Source: Carallia brachiata (Eukaryota > Streptophyta > Magnoliopsida > Malpighiales > Rhizophoraceae). Taken from it: DNA of 64,000 bases. The notes below the pieces were generated by a model that was not told the DNA's origin, did no database searches, and saw only the letters and a list, made by a program, of their open reading frames with translations. Within the stretch, counting starts at the first letter, position 1, and the number at the start of each line of letters is the position of its first letter. Made by a program: the position numbers and the translations under genes. Positions 37,000 through 48,877 of this stretch are shown here, piece by piece. Location: NCBI GenBank assembly GCA_021464245.1, contig JADCRB010000160.1, positions 1,240,001 to 1,304,000 of the forward strand, in the 5' to 3' direction.

Positions 37000-39900
37000 T
37001 TATACATAATACTGTTTCAGAAATTTACCATTGATCGGGCCGATTCGGACGCCTTCTTGGTCTGACAGCATGTAAGCGTTGTGAGTGTAGGCCTCCTGCA
37101 CTAAGTATGGCCCGTCCCATTTGGAAGTAAGCTTGTCACCAGGCCGATGCTTCATGTTGATGGGCCGTCGCACTGCAAGAACAAGGTCTCCAACTTGAAA
37201 AGATCGAGGGCGGACCCTGCGGTTGAACGTGTTGGTGAGCCGGGCTTGGTAGCACTCAAGTTGCTGTTGTGCTTCGAGCCTCCTTTCATCGAGGCTTCTA
37301 ACTCATCCAGACGTAGGCGAGCATTCTCCTCCTGTGTGAGTCCTTCCAGAACAGCCATGCGCAGGGATGGAATCTGTGTTTCCAACGGCAGTATTGCTTC
37401 GACACCGTAGACAAGTGAGTATGGCGTCGCCTGTGTTGGAGTCCGGTAAGTTGTACGATACGCCCATAATGCCTCCGGAATTCTGTCATGCCAATCTCTT
37501 TTGGATTTAGAGACTACCTTCCGCAACAGGTTGCATAAGGTCTTGTTGAATGCTTCGGCCAAGCCATTTGCTGGGGCATTGTACATGGATGACTTGTACT
37601 GCTTGAACTTGAACTTCTCGCAGAGCTTGTCGATTAAGCTGTTGTAGAACTGCTTACCATTATCAGTGATGATGAATCGAGGGACTCCATAGCGATAGAT
37701 CAGCTGAGTCCGGATGAAATTGGCAACATGCTCCTTCTTTACCTCTCTAAGTGGAATGGCTTCAGCCCATTTTGAGAAGTAGTCGGTTGCTGCGAGGATG
37801 TACAGGTGACCCAGGGATGACTTTGGCAAGGGCCCCACTAAGTCGAGACCCCAAGCTTCAAAGGGCCAGGATGAGACAGTTGGATGCAGTGGCTCCGGTG
37901 GTTGATGTATGTAATTCGCATGAAATTGACAAGCTTGACAGTTTTAGCAAACTCAATTGAATCACGTACCATGGTTGGCCAGTAGTATCCCATCCTTCTG
38001 AGTTGGAAGTGCAACTTAGGCCCCGATTGATGTCCGCCACAAACACCAGAATGTGCTTCAGTGAGAGCCTTTTTGCCTCTTCATTGCCTAGGCAGCGAAG
38101 TAAAACTCCATCAAAAGACCTTCGATACAGAGCATCCTTGAGATATATGAAGCGGGGAGCTCGTCGTTGAATTTCTGTCTTATGACGACGATCTTCGGCA
38201 GCTTCCCGTGCTGTAGATAGTCAATGATTGGTTGGCGCCAATCTCGTCCTCCGCGAGACGTACAGATACAGCGTTGGCTGCTGTAGTTTCTTCATCATCC
38301 TTCTGTGGCACTATCCATTTCTGGCATACGGCAACAACTGTAGCCTGGATTTCTGACTTTGCAAGAGAAGTGGCCAGGTTAGCCAACGCGTCTGCCTGAG
38401 TGTTTTCTCGTCGAGGCACATGCTCCAAGGTGATGCTTTCAAATTCATCCATTAGCTGTCGAGCACGTTGATGGTAAGGCGCAAGGTCCTCTTTCTTACA
38501 TCATACAATCCTGTAAGTTGGTTGATGACGAGCTGGGAATCTCCATGGACTTCTATAGTTGGAATCTTCATATCGACAGCCATTTGAAGACCAATGATCA
38601 AAGCCTGGTATTCAGCAACATTATTTGAACATAACTCACCGAGAATGATAGCATATGGTAGTATTTGTCGTTGAGGAGTGACAAACACTATGCCGGCACC
38701 AGCACCATCACGCCTTGCTGCACCATCAAAGAACATCGTCCATGGTGGCAGTGTCTCAATGTAAAAGACCTCTTCATCTGGAAGATCATCTGTGAACTCC
38801 CAATCTGACGGAAAGGGTGATCTGCAAGGAAGTCTGCTAGAGCTTGTCCTTTGACTGCTTTTTGAGGCACGTAGACAATGTCGTAGCTTTGTAGGATTAC
38901 TGCCCACTTGGCAAGTCGTCCTGACAAGATTGGTCTGATAAGATATATTTGACAGGATCAGCTCTGGCAATGAGACGTACCGTGTGAGCTTGCATGTAGT
39001 GCCTCAGCTTGTCAATGGCAAAGAACAGTGCTAGACATGTCTTTTCAATGGGCGAATAACTCAGCTCCGGACCGTTTAGTGTTCTGCTCAAGTAGTACAG
39101 GGCAACTTCCTTTCCCTGCTCTTTTCCTGTGCAAGCAAGGCTCCCAAAGATCTTTCCTGCGCTGCAATGTAGAGAATCAACGACTTTCCTTGAATTGGAG
39201 CTCCTAGGACCGGTGGATTGGAAAGGTACTTCTTTATGCTCTCAAAGGCTTTGCTGCAAGCTTCGTCCCACTCGAAGTTGACATCCTTCTTCATCAACCG
39301 ATGGAAAGGTTGACATCTCCCAGCTAAATTGGAGATGAAACGGCGAATGTAGGCCAGCTTTCCTTGTAGACTTCGCAGCTCGTGCAGGTTTTTAGGTTCA
39401 GGCATCTTTTGAATTGCCTCAACCTTTGACTGATCAACTTCGATTCCACGATGGCGCACCACGAACCCAAGAAACTTTCCTGATGTGACACCGAATGCGC
39501 ACTTGAGAGGGTTCATTTTGAGCTGATGCCTCCGAAGTCTTTCGAACACTGTCTTGAGATCCTCGAGGTGGTCTTTGCGCTTCTTAGTCTTTACAACTAA
39601 GTCATCAACATAACATTCTACAATCTTGTGCAGCATGTCATCAAAAATTTTTTGCATAGCACGTTGATAAGTGGCGCCAGCATTTTTTAATCCAAACGGC
39701 ATAACTTTGTAGCAGTATATACCTTTTGGGGTGCGGAATGCTGTCAACTCCTCGTCTTCTGGTGCCATTCTGATTTGGTTATAGCCTGAAGAACCATCCA
39801 TGAAGGACAATGCTTCGTGACCCGTTGTTGCATCGACTGTGATCTCCGTTATGGGCAATGGAAAGTCATCTTTCGGGCAGGCCTGTTAAGATCTCGAAAA

Positions 39901-40330
39901 TCAACACATACCCTCAACTGTCCATTCTTCTTTCTTACCGGGACAATGTTGGCAATCCACGTTGGGTAGGTGACCTCTCGGATGAAGCCAGCATTGATCA
40001 GCTTGTTCACCTCCTCCTCGATTTGTGGAATGAGTTCCGGGCGGAACCGTCGTTGTGGCTGCTTGACAGAACGAACACCCTTCTTTACTGCTAGACGATG
40101 CACCGCAATTTTTGGGTCAAGTCCAGGCATTTCTTTGTAACTCCATGCGAACACGTCCCTGTATTGACTTAATACCTGAACATATTCTTGCTCTTCTTCT
40201 GCAGTAAGTAAAGCACTTACAAATGTAGGTCGAGGATCTTCCGGAGAGCCAAGATTGACCTCCTTGAGTTCATCAACAGTTGCTTGGCCACCATCTTCAA
40301 GTTCCGGGGGAGCCTCCTTCACTTCACCAT
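37000..40330 (-). pseudogene. pol: pol of element 1: reverse transcriptase, RNase H, aRNase H and integrase, frameshifted
   Basis: The domains follow the order RT, RNase H, archaeal-type RNase H, integrase. RT shows the IVPVRKKNGQLRVCVDFRDL block (about 39,890-39,960) and the catalytic YVDD at 39,601-39,612. The ordinary RNase H covers about 38,870-39,260. The second RNase H (38,180-38,970) has FFDGA, NVAEYQA, HGDSQL and TQADALA, supplying D, E, D and D. Integrase has the HHCC zinc finger, then LDLVGP, ITDNGK and AEAFNK, the D-D-E triad. The frame shifts near 39,890, 39,120, 38,930, 38,810, 38,500, 38,210, 37,940 and 37,290. The residues line up well with the intact copy at 51,621-54,287 once shifts are ignored. 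Confidence 0.95.
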
Positions 40331-41089
40331 CTGATGAGTCGGACTCAGCCTCCTCGCTAATTGTGACATGAAATGCAGAACCTCTGACTTCACCTTCTTT
40401 GTTTGACTGGATAAGCCTGTCTTGTTTGGTGGTGGTGGTGATGGCACGTGCATCAGCTGCTCGGCTTCGGCTCTTTAGCGTGATCCGCACAGGTGACTTC
40501 TCCTGATAGCCTAAGCCAGGTCGGGACTGTGATGTTTGAGAAGCGGCCATGTGTGGACGGCAGCGTACCCATTGTGCTCGGGTTTGAGAAGTCATAGCCC
40601 GCCTTTGCCAAAAGCTTGTATGCATTAGGATCAAATCCTTCATGTGTTCTTCTTTCTGGAAGTGAGCCGCCTTCGACTGCCCCCGTGTGTGGTTTGACGA
40701 AGCCTTTTAATGGTTTTGAAGACAAAACCGGCTCAATCTTTGGTATCGGCAGAGTGTAAGTCTCCTTCAGGTTGTGCAGCTCCTTTGTTTTGGGTTGGCT
40801 ATGACCTTGCTCCTGTTTAAGATCAATACAATAAGAGAAAGGGGGTTGACCTTCTGAGCGTCGTGACTTCGGCACATAGCGTAGGACTGGAGTGGAGCTT
40901 GAAGATGCAACATCCTTCGGACGAGTTCAGCAGGCTGTGGCAGCTTTTCATTTGTTGGAGCCTGGGTTGGCATTGGCAGGTTCTTCGACAGCTTTTCCCT
41001 TTTTTGGATGCCCCCAGTCCAAGTAGCTTTTGATGGAATGATCTCCGGATTGTCTGTGTCGTGTAGAAGACTGCATCCGCCAAATGTGA

Positions 41090-41460
41090 TTCAGCATCAT
41101 CGAACGGCTTTAAGTCAGCATTGACCTTTTGAACGCCACCATTGTAGTACTTGAAGCACTGATGCAGGCTTGAGAGCACAACTCCATTTCCATGAATCCA
41201 CGGTCGTCCTAGCAACATCTTTATGTGGTACGTGCATCAATCACGTGAAAGAGTGCTAGAAGTGAGATTACCGATAGTTAGCTCCAAGCGAATCATCCCA
41301 ATTGCTTTCTGTCCTCCTTGATTAAAGCCATGAATCATCAAGCGGCTGTCTGATAATTCATCAATGCCGATGCCGAGCTCCTTTATGGTGGATTTTGGGA
41401 TAATATTGACTGCTGAGCCATCGTCGATCAGAATACGTCGGACCTTCTGTCTTTCACATA
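41090..41460 (-). pseudogene. Aspartic protease region of element 1, frameshifted
   Basis: The retropepsin-like domain that cleaves the polyprotein lies between gag and RT. The active-site block reads RRILIDDGSAVNIIPKS, with D-D-G-S in place of the common D-T/S-G. MLLGRPWIHGNG, the usual second conserved block, follows. Single-base differences near 41,225 and 41,448 break the frame. The counterparts at 55,449-56,096 and 60,794-61,430 are better preserved. Confidence 0.85.
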
Positions 41461-41801
41461 GCCTGATACATACAGCGGCCGATTGTGGGGTTTGGACCCC
41501 AGCAGGAGATCCTCATCTGAAAATGAGATAGCAGAGTAACATCCGACGTGATTTTGGTCCGCCTGTGCTCCGTGAGTGAATCATTGATGGCTGATTCAGC
41601 TGAGGTCTGGAGAGTATTGCTGACTTGATTTTGCCACACTTCTGTTGATTGCAAAGCTAAACAGCTGAGGGTTAGCGAGAAGGGTTTGGAGAGCTTCATA
41701 TACCTTCTCCGTTGTCGACTTTTTGTTGTCGAGCGGCTCCTCCTTACGGTGTGTCACCTCTTCTGATGGTTTTGAAGTGATGGTGGTCTGGTTTGCAGAG
41801 G

Positions 41802-43455
41802 TTATGCCTTCCTGGTCCAGAATGATTTTATTCTGGCTTTGAGCTTCATGATTAGCTCCTTCAGGACGAAACACTTCTCGGTTGGATGACTTACTATCCG
41901 GTGATATTTGCAGAATCTCGGATCGCTGACTCGATCCTTTTCATTCGGCCGCTTGCACTCTGGGAGTTCGATCAGCTTCGCCTCCAAGAGTTGTTCAAGA
42001 ATGTCGGGGACGTCTGAGTCGGGGAATGGATACTGCTTCTGCTCCAACTCTCGCAATGTCACCTTCCGCCTTTCCTGTTGTTTTGGCTGAGTTATTTGGG
42101 TCGGAGGATTTACCTTAGCTTTGGCGCCCACTTTTACTGGTGCGGCTTCAACAGTCATCACTTCTTTTCCTTTTCCGGAGCTGTTGGGTTTCTTAATCTC
42201 CCTTCTGCCCCCTTGCTGGTCCAACTGGAGGGAACCGTGCCTCCGGAAGTCTGGATGCTTATCTCCATATCATGTGCGCGGGTCGCCAGTTCTTCGAAAG
42301 TTCGGGGTTTGACACCCTGCAGGATGTATAACAGCTCCCAATGCATTCCCTGGATGCACATCTCCACGGCAGAAGTCTCCGTCAGGCGATCTTTGCAGTC
42401 CAAGCTGAGGGCACGCCATCTGTTGATGTATTCGACAACGGGCTCTCCTTTCCTTTGTTTGGTGCTGGTAAGCTCCATCATACTTACCGTCCTTCGAGTG
42501 CTGAAAAATCTGTTGAGGAACTCTCGTTGTAGCTGTTCCCAACTGTCGATCGATTCTGGTTCAAGATTTATGAACCAGGTGAAAGCGGTCTCCCTGAGTG
42601 AACGAACAAACTGCTTCACCAAGAGATCTCCTAAGTCCCTGCGTTGTTGCAGGTTTCAACGAAGTGGGCGATGTGCTGTTTGGGATCGCCTCGTCCGTCG
42701 AATTGTTGAAATTTGGGCGGCTGGTAGCCCAAGGGCATGTTGAGACTTTCGATCCGTCTGGTGTACGGTTTGACGTACATCTGTGATCCTTGGAAGGATG
42801 TAGCTTGTTGCAGTCGGATCGTATTGGCTATCATTTCCTGCAATTGTTGAACAGATAGCGAAGCTACAGAATTTGAGGGTGGCAGCTGTGTAGAACTACC
42901 TGGTCGCTTTTCTGCAGTGAAGACGTCGGCTGGTGTGGCTTCTGGAGTGAAACCGGGTGGATATGGTTGCTCCTCGCGGATCTCGGGATCAACTTGGATC
43001 GGGGCTTTTCCTTTGAGAGCGGCGATCTGTTGATCTTTTTCCTCCACGACTCTGATCAGCTGCAAAATTTTGTTCTCCAATTCTGAAATTCTTTCCTCTG
43101 TGCTGGTTGTGTTGGTCATCATGACGGCAACAGATGAGGCTCCGGGAAAGACTGGGGGAGAGAACTCTTCTGATTCTTCTGTGTGAGTCGGATTTTGTTG
43201 AGCAGGCTTCGTCGTGTTGCCCCCGACTTCGATCGGGGTGGGTGATCGACTCCTCCATGCGGCAAGAGAGTCAGGGGAGAGATCCTGTTGTGCGAGCTGT
43301 GGACTCTCCATTTCGATTTTGTCGGGTTTGGACGGCAAGAAATTGTGTCCGTCCCCGGGTTTCTGGACCTGCGTACCCAGGTAGGGTAGTTGATGCAGGC
43401 AATGGAGCCGTTGCCTTCTTTTTGTGGCAGCAGTTGTACTCCTTTTCGGTGCCAT
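41802..43455 (-). pseudogene. gag: gag of element 1, frameshifted
   Basis: Gag forms the virus-like particle and packages RNA. The ATG at 43,455 gives MAPKRSTTAATK. A coiled-coil segment follows (ISELENKILQLIRVVEEKDQQ). Next is the retrotransposon gag core, with QFDGRGDPKQHIAHF, FVRSLRETAFTWF and [14 protein letters not shown]. The tail has C-x2-H...H-x4-C (CKYHRIVSHPTEKC) in place of a classic CCHC knuckle. The frame changes near 43,400, 43,340, 42,628 and 42,230. The start is the same in the other two gag copies (58,099 and 63,443). Confidence 0.92.
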
Positions 43456-43476
43456 TTGATGTGCTGAACACCTGTA

Positions 43477-43600
43477 AATTTTTTTTTTTTTTACTTTTTT
43501 TTTTACTTTTTTTTTTTTACTTTTTACTTTTTACTTTTTTTTTACTTTTTTTTTACTTTTTTTTTTTTTCTCTCGGCTCCCCTTTTACCTCTTTTTTTTT
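43477..43600 (-). repeat. A-rich leader between PBS and gag (element 1)
   Basis: T runs broken by AC on the plus strand form an A-rich untranslated leader in the element. The same leader is at 58,121-58,300 and 63,468-63,632, with different lengths in each copy. Confidence 0.85.
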
Positions 43601-43628
43601 TTAGGAACAAGAGATGGGAGGTGAAGTT

Positions 43629-43646
43629 GTCCCACCGAGCGTGCCA
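43629..43646 (-). other. Primer binding site of element 1
   Basis: TGGCACGCTCGGTGGGAC on the minus strand, six bases inside the 5' LTR. It begins with TGG, the complement of a tRNA CCA end. I could not identify the tRNA. The same 18 bases occur at 63,660-63,677, and a one-base variant at 58,329-58,345. Confidence 0.8.
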
Positions 43647-43652
43647 AAAATT

Positions 43653-44255
43653 TGTAAAGCGTAAATTTCGAGCCTAAAACAATTAAACTCGAAAATACAA
43701 AAATAAATTACAAATAAAAATTGTAAAAGAAAAGAAAATTTACGTGGGGTCGATCTCCGTAGATCCTCCGATTAGTGTTCCTTTTTTTGACTCCGTCAAG
43801 GGCTGCACGAGCTTGATCTGACAGAAATAATTTCCACCGCTTTTTCTTGAACTGGATAGACTGAAACTGTCTGATTTGGATGTTTGACTACGTTTAGGAA
43901 CCGTAGAGACTCGATCTGAGCTGATCTGACTTAATTTCACCGAGGGTCGAATGGACTTGTTCTCGGATGAGTTGCCTGGATTTTGCTGAGGGCCGTATGA
44001 GACTTAATCCCAACCGGATTTGTAATATTTCGATTTTTTTTTTTTTACTATCTCTCTCTTTTTTTTCTTTTTTTCTTTTCTCTTTTTTTTTTCCTTGCGT
44101 GCTTCGCTGCTGGCTTCTTTTTTTTTCTTCTTTTGCTTCAATTAATTGGGGAGGCCAAGCTTGGCTGCCACCAATGAAATGGTTGGTGGCATTAATTAAT
44201 TAGGTTGGCAGCTGCCAACCATATAATATATTTTTTTTTTTTCTATTAGTTTACA
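43653..44255 (-). repeat. 5' LTR of element 1
   Basis: A 603-bp LTR with TG...CA ends. Compared with its partner it lacks a segment after GGGGAGGCC that includes the TATA box, and has one U3 palindrome (44,203-44,220) where the partner has two. Several substitutions and small indels separate the pair, so the insertion is not very recent, unless consensus error inflates the difference. Confidence 0.95.
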
Positions 44256-44260
44256 TACAT
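44256..44260. repeat. Target site duplication, right copy (element 1)
   Basis: TACAT, identical to 34,412-34,416. Confidence 0.9.
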
Positions 44261-44284
44261 TTTAATGTTTAAAGCACGAGAGAC

Positions 44285-45174
44285 TGTAACGGGTAAATTT
44301 CGAGCCTGTAACAGTTAGACTCGAAAATATAAAAACAAATTACAATAAAAAATTGTAAAATAAAAAGAAGTTTATGTGGGGTCGATCTCTGGGTAGATCC
44401 TTCGATTAATGCTCCTGTGTAATTTAGTCAAGGGCCGTGAAGGTTTAATCTTGACCGAGAGATGGTGAATTTCCACAGCGTGAACTTGAACTGTAGGAAA
44501 TGGATCTCACTAAGGGCCGAGACTTGATCTCAAGTGGATTAGTTGAACTCCGGTGAGGGCCGTAGGAGACTTGATCCCACTCGGACTGGATGGACTTCGG
44601 TGAGGGCCGTAGGAGGCTTGATCCCACTCGGACTGGATGGACTCCGGCGAGGGCCGTAGGAGGCTTGATCCCACTCGAATTGATTGCACTCCGATGAGGG
44701 CCGTAGGAGGCTTGATCCCACTCGGATATTTAATATCTTGGGTTTTTGATCTAGCGGATTCAACTTAGTGGCAGTTAGAGAGCATACACCCAAAATATTT
44801 AGAGAGAGAAAGGAAGAAATGTAAAGCTTTAGAAGATGAATTTTTTGCTTTGCATGGGATGGATTGAAAGGCTTTGAGGGGATCCCTATTTATAGGGTTT
44901 TTGGGGGAGGATGGATGCCAAAATTGTATGACTTGGATCATACATGGCAAGGGCCCTCTGGTGGTTGAATTGACATTTTGCAATCCAATGGAAATTAAAA
45001 TTTTCATATGATTCATCATGAGTAGGATCCTACATGGCAAGGACCCTCTTTGGTGGTTGAATTTTGACATTTTGCATGGTCATTAACCAAATGAAAATCA
45101 TCATTTTCATATGCATGCACTTGTTGCTTTCATGTAGGGCATATATTGATTTTTTTTTTTTTTTTGTGTTTACA
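44285..45174 (-). mobile_element. Solo LTR of a related family member
   Basis: This 890-bp unit starts TGTAACGGGTAAATTTCGAG and ends TGTTTACA, matching the ends of the neighbouring LTRs. It shares GTGGGGTCGATCTC and nearby sequence with them. It has no internal region, so it is probably the product of LTR-LTR recombination. The flanks are GAGAC and GAGGC, a target duplication with one mismatch. It carries a 47-bp tandem array, a TATA box (CTATAAATAG, 44,886-44,895), and a direct repeat of about 85-90 bp in U3 (ACATGGCAAGGRCCCTCT). It lies only 24 bp from the target duplication of element 1. Confidence 0.85.
44555..44735. repeat. 47-bp tandem array inside the solo LTR
   Basis: Four units start GAGGGCCGTAGGAG, at 44,555, 44,602, 44,649 and 44,696, exactly 47 bp apart. 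A decayed unit precedes them. The other LTRs in the window have a single related unit (GAGGGCCGTATGAG), so the array expanded in this copy or its subfamily. Confidence 0.9.
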
Positions 45175-46495
45175 GAGGCCTATGCATATTCTTGATGTAG
45201 CTGGTCATCTACACTGATTACGACGTTCGAGTTCACATAATCGACGCCTCCTGTTTTTGATATTTAAGGTTAGAGAATATTCTACGTCGAGTCGGATATT
45301 AATAAATTTACTTTCTTAATCTAGTGACAACGTATTGTCCTTCAACCTTATTCTTACAAAAAAATTTTAAAAAGAAAAGAATATTAGAATGACTAATCAA
45401 AACATGATTCTCTCTCTTTTTCCCTTGTTTTGGTACATTAAGAGATCTATTGAGTCGTTAACTACAAATAATAATTACTCTCTATATTCTCATAAATACT
45501 CTGTCATTTTAAAATTATAATCCAAAATCTTTAAAACGAAAGTTTTAAGTTTTAATTTTTTTCTTGCTTTTGCCTAAAGGAAAGGAGATAGAAGTGAATA
45601 TAAAATCTAACTGTCCATATTATATATTATGGCTGGGTTTAAGCCATTGTATTATGATTTATCAACAAAACAGCAATAGCACCGCAAGAAGTAATTATTA
45701 TTTCCTCTAATTTCAATGTGTGTCAATGTCATTTCGGTTGAAAGTCACATAATATGTTAGAGCATGCCTTGTCCATCTATTCAAAAGAAAGCCAGGAGAA
45801 CCATGTATAAAACATTGTGCACAAACATCACCATCTCTACAGAGGTGTGAATGGCCGCATGTGCAACTGTTGTAAGTTGTAAACAGTCTACTCCATCACC
45901 TACAATCTTAGTCAATTAGGCACACTAATTTAATGGCTTCATCACATAGACATTGGTTTTTCTTATTACGATCAGATGCGAGTGAAATAATAAATCATGA
46001 TTATTGATTGCACATTTATTTCTTGAATGATTATAAATATAAATCAATTATCATATTAATATAATGTAACACTTTTTGTGAATCTAGGTCCATTCTGCGT
46101 TACCTCTAGATGTAACATTTCTTTTGATTTAAATTGTTAGTGACAGTTATCTTAAGAATACTTGAGTCCATGAATACTGTCAAAAAAAATACTTGAGTCC
46201 ATGAAATTTTTTGATTTCTAGCACCGCCATATCAACTAAAGTGATCATAACAATTACAATAATGATTGCCATTAAACATATCAAATATGGCACGGCATAA
46301 TTTTTTTTCAAACTCACTTATTTTATATTGTATCTTAACATGGTCTATTTATCTTTCGTACCGTGTCGTATTGTATTTAAAAATTTAAATATTGAGCTCA
46401 TCACAGCTCATAAGTTTAAGTACTATGGGCTATAGGCTCGTATCGTGTCGTGCTTAAATCGCTCACCGTACTATACCTGAACTACTCACCGTGCC
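45175..46495. other. Intergenic DNA between LTR elements
   Basis: AT-rich sequence with no supportable gene. Near 46,330-46,495 it has phrases such as CGTACCGTGTCGT and CGTATCGTGTCGTGC, which look like a fragment of another dispersed repeat into which the outer element inserted. Confidence 0.5.
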
Positions 46496-47342
46496 TGTAA
46501 AGCGTAAATTTCGAGTCTAAAACAATTAAACTCGAAAATACAAAAATAAATTACAAATAAAAATTTAAAAATAAAAGAAAATTTACGTGGGGTCGATCTC
46601 CGTAGATCCTCCGATTAGTGTTCCTTTTTTTGACTTCCGTCAAGGGCTGCACGAGCTTGATCTTGACAGAAATAAATTCCACAGATTTTTCTTGAACTAG
46701 GTAGACTGAAACCGGATCTGATTTGGACGTTTTGACTACCGGTTAAGACCGTAGAGACCAGATCTGAGCCGATCTGACTTAATTTCACCGAGAGTCGAAG
46801 AGACTTGTTCTCGGATGAGCTGCCTGGATTTTGCTGAGGGCCGTATGAGGCTTAATCCCAGCCGGATTGTAGTAATTTGATATTTTAACTCTATATTCTC
46901 AGAAAATTCAGATCTAGAACGATCCAAGAATATAAATTTAAAATAACTTTAGAAATGGAACACAGCAAATTTTTGGGCCTTACCCCTGAATATCTCTCAA
47001 AACGGAGTTAGGAGAGTATACTGCTAAGTAAAAGCACGTAAGAAAAGGAGAAATTTTCTTGAGAGATTTTCAAAATTTCTTTTTCTCTCAAATTCTCTGA
47101 ATTTTTCTGTTTACAGATTTGCTGAATGTCTTTTGAACTGGGGGGCAGGGCCTATTTTAGGGTTCCTTTCCCATGTTCACATGGGAAAGGAATCTTTTTT
47201 CCTTTAATTTTCTTTGGCGGCGTTGCCAATTCAAAATTGGCAACGCCGGCCATTGAATTCAATGGCAATTGAATTCATTGAATTCAATGGCCATTGAATT
47301 CACGAATTCATTTTTTTTTTTTTTTTTTTCTTTCTGTTTACA
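46496..47342 (-). repeat. 3' LTR of the outer element
   Basis: An 847-bp LTR from TGTAAAGCG to TGTTTACA. It pairs with the LTR starting at 63,684: both have GAGTCTAAAAC, GATCTTGACAGAAATAAAT and GACCAGATCTGAGCC, which differ in the middle copy. Its U3 has its own palindromes, CCTTTCCCATG/CATGGGAAAGG (47,165-47,190) and GGCGTTGCC/GGCAACGCC (47,219-47,247), and repeats of ATTGAATTCAATGG (47,252-47,310). The TATA box is degenerate (CCTATTTTAGG). The preceding five bases are GTGCC; the matching site lies beyond the window. Confidence 0.92.
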
Positions 47343-47777
47343 AATGCCCCCACTTCAAGGGTCGGTAAGGAAGAATTTTGTGGTCGTGATCCGATCCGAG
47401 TCTTGAAGTCCAGGTTGAAGTTGAATGTTGAATCTTCTATCTCCGACTATGCCTGCTGTGTTGGGATCACAATAGGAACCCGATACGATCTTGAGAAAGT
47501 TAGCACCCCAGTCAATATAAAAATTGATATTCTGGTTCCAGGTGCGTTCGAGCTTCCATAGCCCGCAAAGGATTTTTTATATCTCTTAAAGTTCCAGAGC
47601 TCTGGTGAGGATGATCCAGTAGGCAAAGAACTTCAACCTCCCCAAGAGAAAGGCTCAGGACCTTGGAACTTCAAGACCGGCTCACAGAGGACTGACTGTA
47701 GTGATGATTTCCAAGTCTGCTTCGACGTAAGGAGAGTAGTTGGAACTTCCCTGTACGTCGCTGCATCCAAAGAAAGA

Positions 47778-47981
47778 TTAGGATAATTGCAGCTTCTCAT
47801 CCCTCTGTGGTAGATGTGAACTAAGGAGAGTAGTTGGAACTCCATGACACCGATGGCGTTGGAGATTGAGTTCGAGGGCTTTTAGGATCCCTCGAAGAAG
47901 ACTACTCCTTCTTTTCTTAGCTCGTGCGCCTCCAACTTCTTGATCGAAGAACTTCCTGAGACAAGTGCAGAGACTAGCCAT
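47778..47981 (-). pseudogene. Small conserved ORF, copy 2 (frameshifted)
   Basis: MASLCTCLRKFFDQEVGG and the AKKRRSS cluster are kept. After RGI the frame differs from the other copies because of an indel near 47,885. It has the same TATA-like box and A-rich start context as copy 1. Confidence 0.4.
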
Positions 47982-48054
47982 TTTCTTTTGAGAAAGAAGA
48001 GCTGAAGGGTGAATATTACGACTCGGGCATGCAGGATATATATACAAATAATAA

Positions 48055-48086
<32 letters not shown>

Positions 48087-48262
48087 GAAAAGTCAAAAAG
48101 GTATGCAGAATCGGGTAGGGCATCCACGTCCCTTTCCTGCATAAGAGACAAAAGGGCAGGGCTGACGCGTGTCACGAAAGTCGTTACCGGTGTGGCAGAA
48201 GTCGTTGCCGTGTGCTGCGGAAGTCGTTGCAGAAGTCGTTGCACCTTGTCTTGTCGGCCGTC

Positions 48263-48877
48263 CTAGCGGGGCCCAAGGTGCAATTCCAAGTCAAGCTCGA
48301 CCTCGTCTGGTGGGCCGATGATGTTGATGTCAACGTCGACGTCGCTTTCCGGCTGGGATGCTGCCGGAATATTCTGGAAAGAGAGGCAAAGTTCGCTGGA
48401 ATGACTCCTTTCTGCTAGAAAATGTCCTCCTAGACTTAAGTACCTAGGAGGGATGACCATTGGCTGACTCCGTAAGACCACCAGGACCAGCGTGCATGCT
48501 CCCATGGGCTACGGCTTTGATGAACATACCGTGGAGAGACTATTGCGGTGGAAGAACTCGGACCTGCTTCAGTTTGACGGCGAAGTTGTACTGGTGGGAT
48601 CTACCATCGGAACAGCAGACTGTTCTTGGAAAAATCAGCTCTCAGTGCTGGTTTCTCCTGCTTCTCCGATTCTGGAACCAATAAAACACATTTTTTCCTT
48701 CGATTGCCCCGAGTGGGCGCAATCGTGAGACAAGTTGGTAAATCTGAGATGCATTAGGCATAATACCTCCATTGTTGTGGAAGACTTCCTCTAGAATTTG
48801 CTTGCGCCATAGTGGTTGCCACCTTGTGCGGGGTGACCTTTCTTCTCCCTTGTCTTGAGGTTCGCAACTGGTTCCAT
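48263..48877 (-). pseudogene. WOX homeobox gene, copy 2 (frameshifted)
   Basis: The ATG is at 48,877. This copy uniquely keeps EPQDKGEERSPRTRWQP in frame with the homeodomain, which supports the start used for the others. The homeodomain is present (QILEEVFHNNGGIMPNAS to VFYWFQNRRSR) but has a small disturbed patch after RWQP. A missing base near 48,647 shifts the frame after RSR. Another near 48,391 destroys the WUS-box in translation. The end, DLELHLGPR, is intact. As assembled it cannot make the full protein. Confidence 0.88.

Larger units (their letters stand above)
34417..44255 (-). mobile_element. Element 1: complete Ty3/gypsy (Tat lineage) retrotransposon carrying a WOX gene
   Basis: This is a full-length element of about 9.8 kb on the minus strand, bounded by two LTRs and a perfect 5-bp target duplication. 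In transcription order it holds the 5' LTR (43,653-44,255), PBS, A-rich leader and gag. Protease, reverse transcriptase, RNase H, archaeal-type RNase H and integrase follow (stop at 37,000). Next come a low-complexity spacer, a WOX homeobox gene, a small conserved frame and PPT, and last the 3' LTR (34,417-35,051). The second RNase H is the hallmark of the Tat lineage. Gag and pol are broken by about ten single-base shifts, so this copy is unlikely to be autonomous as assembled. Confidence 0.95.

Noticed and set aside
42078..42743. A 221-residue plus-strand frame opposite gag
   Set aside because: It is a shadow of the gag coding sequence on the minus strand. It recurs opposite gag in the other copies only because the sequence is repeated.
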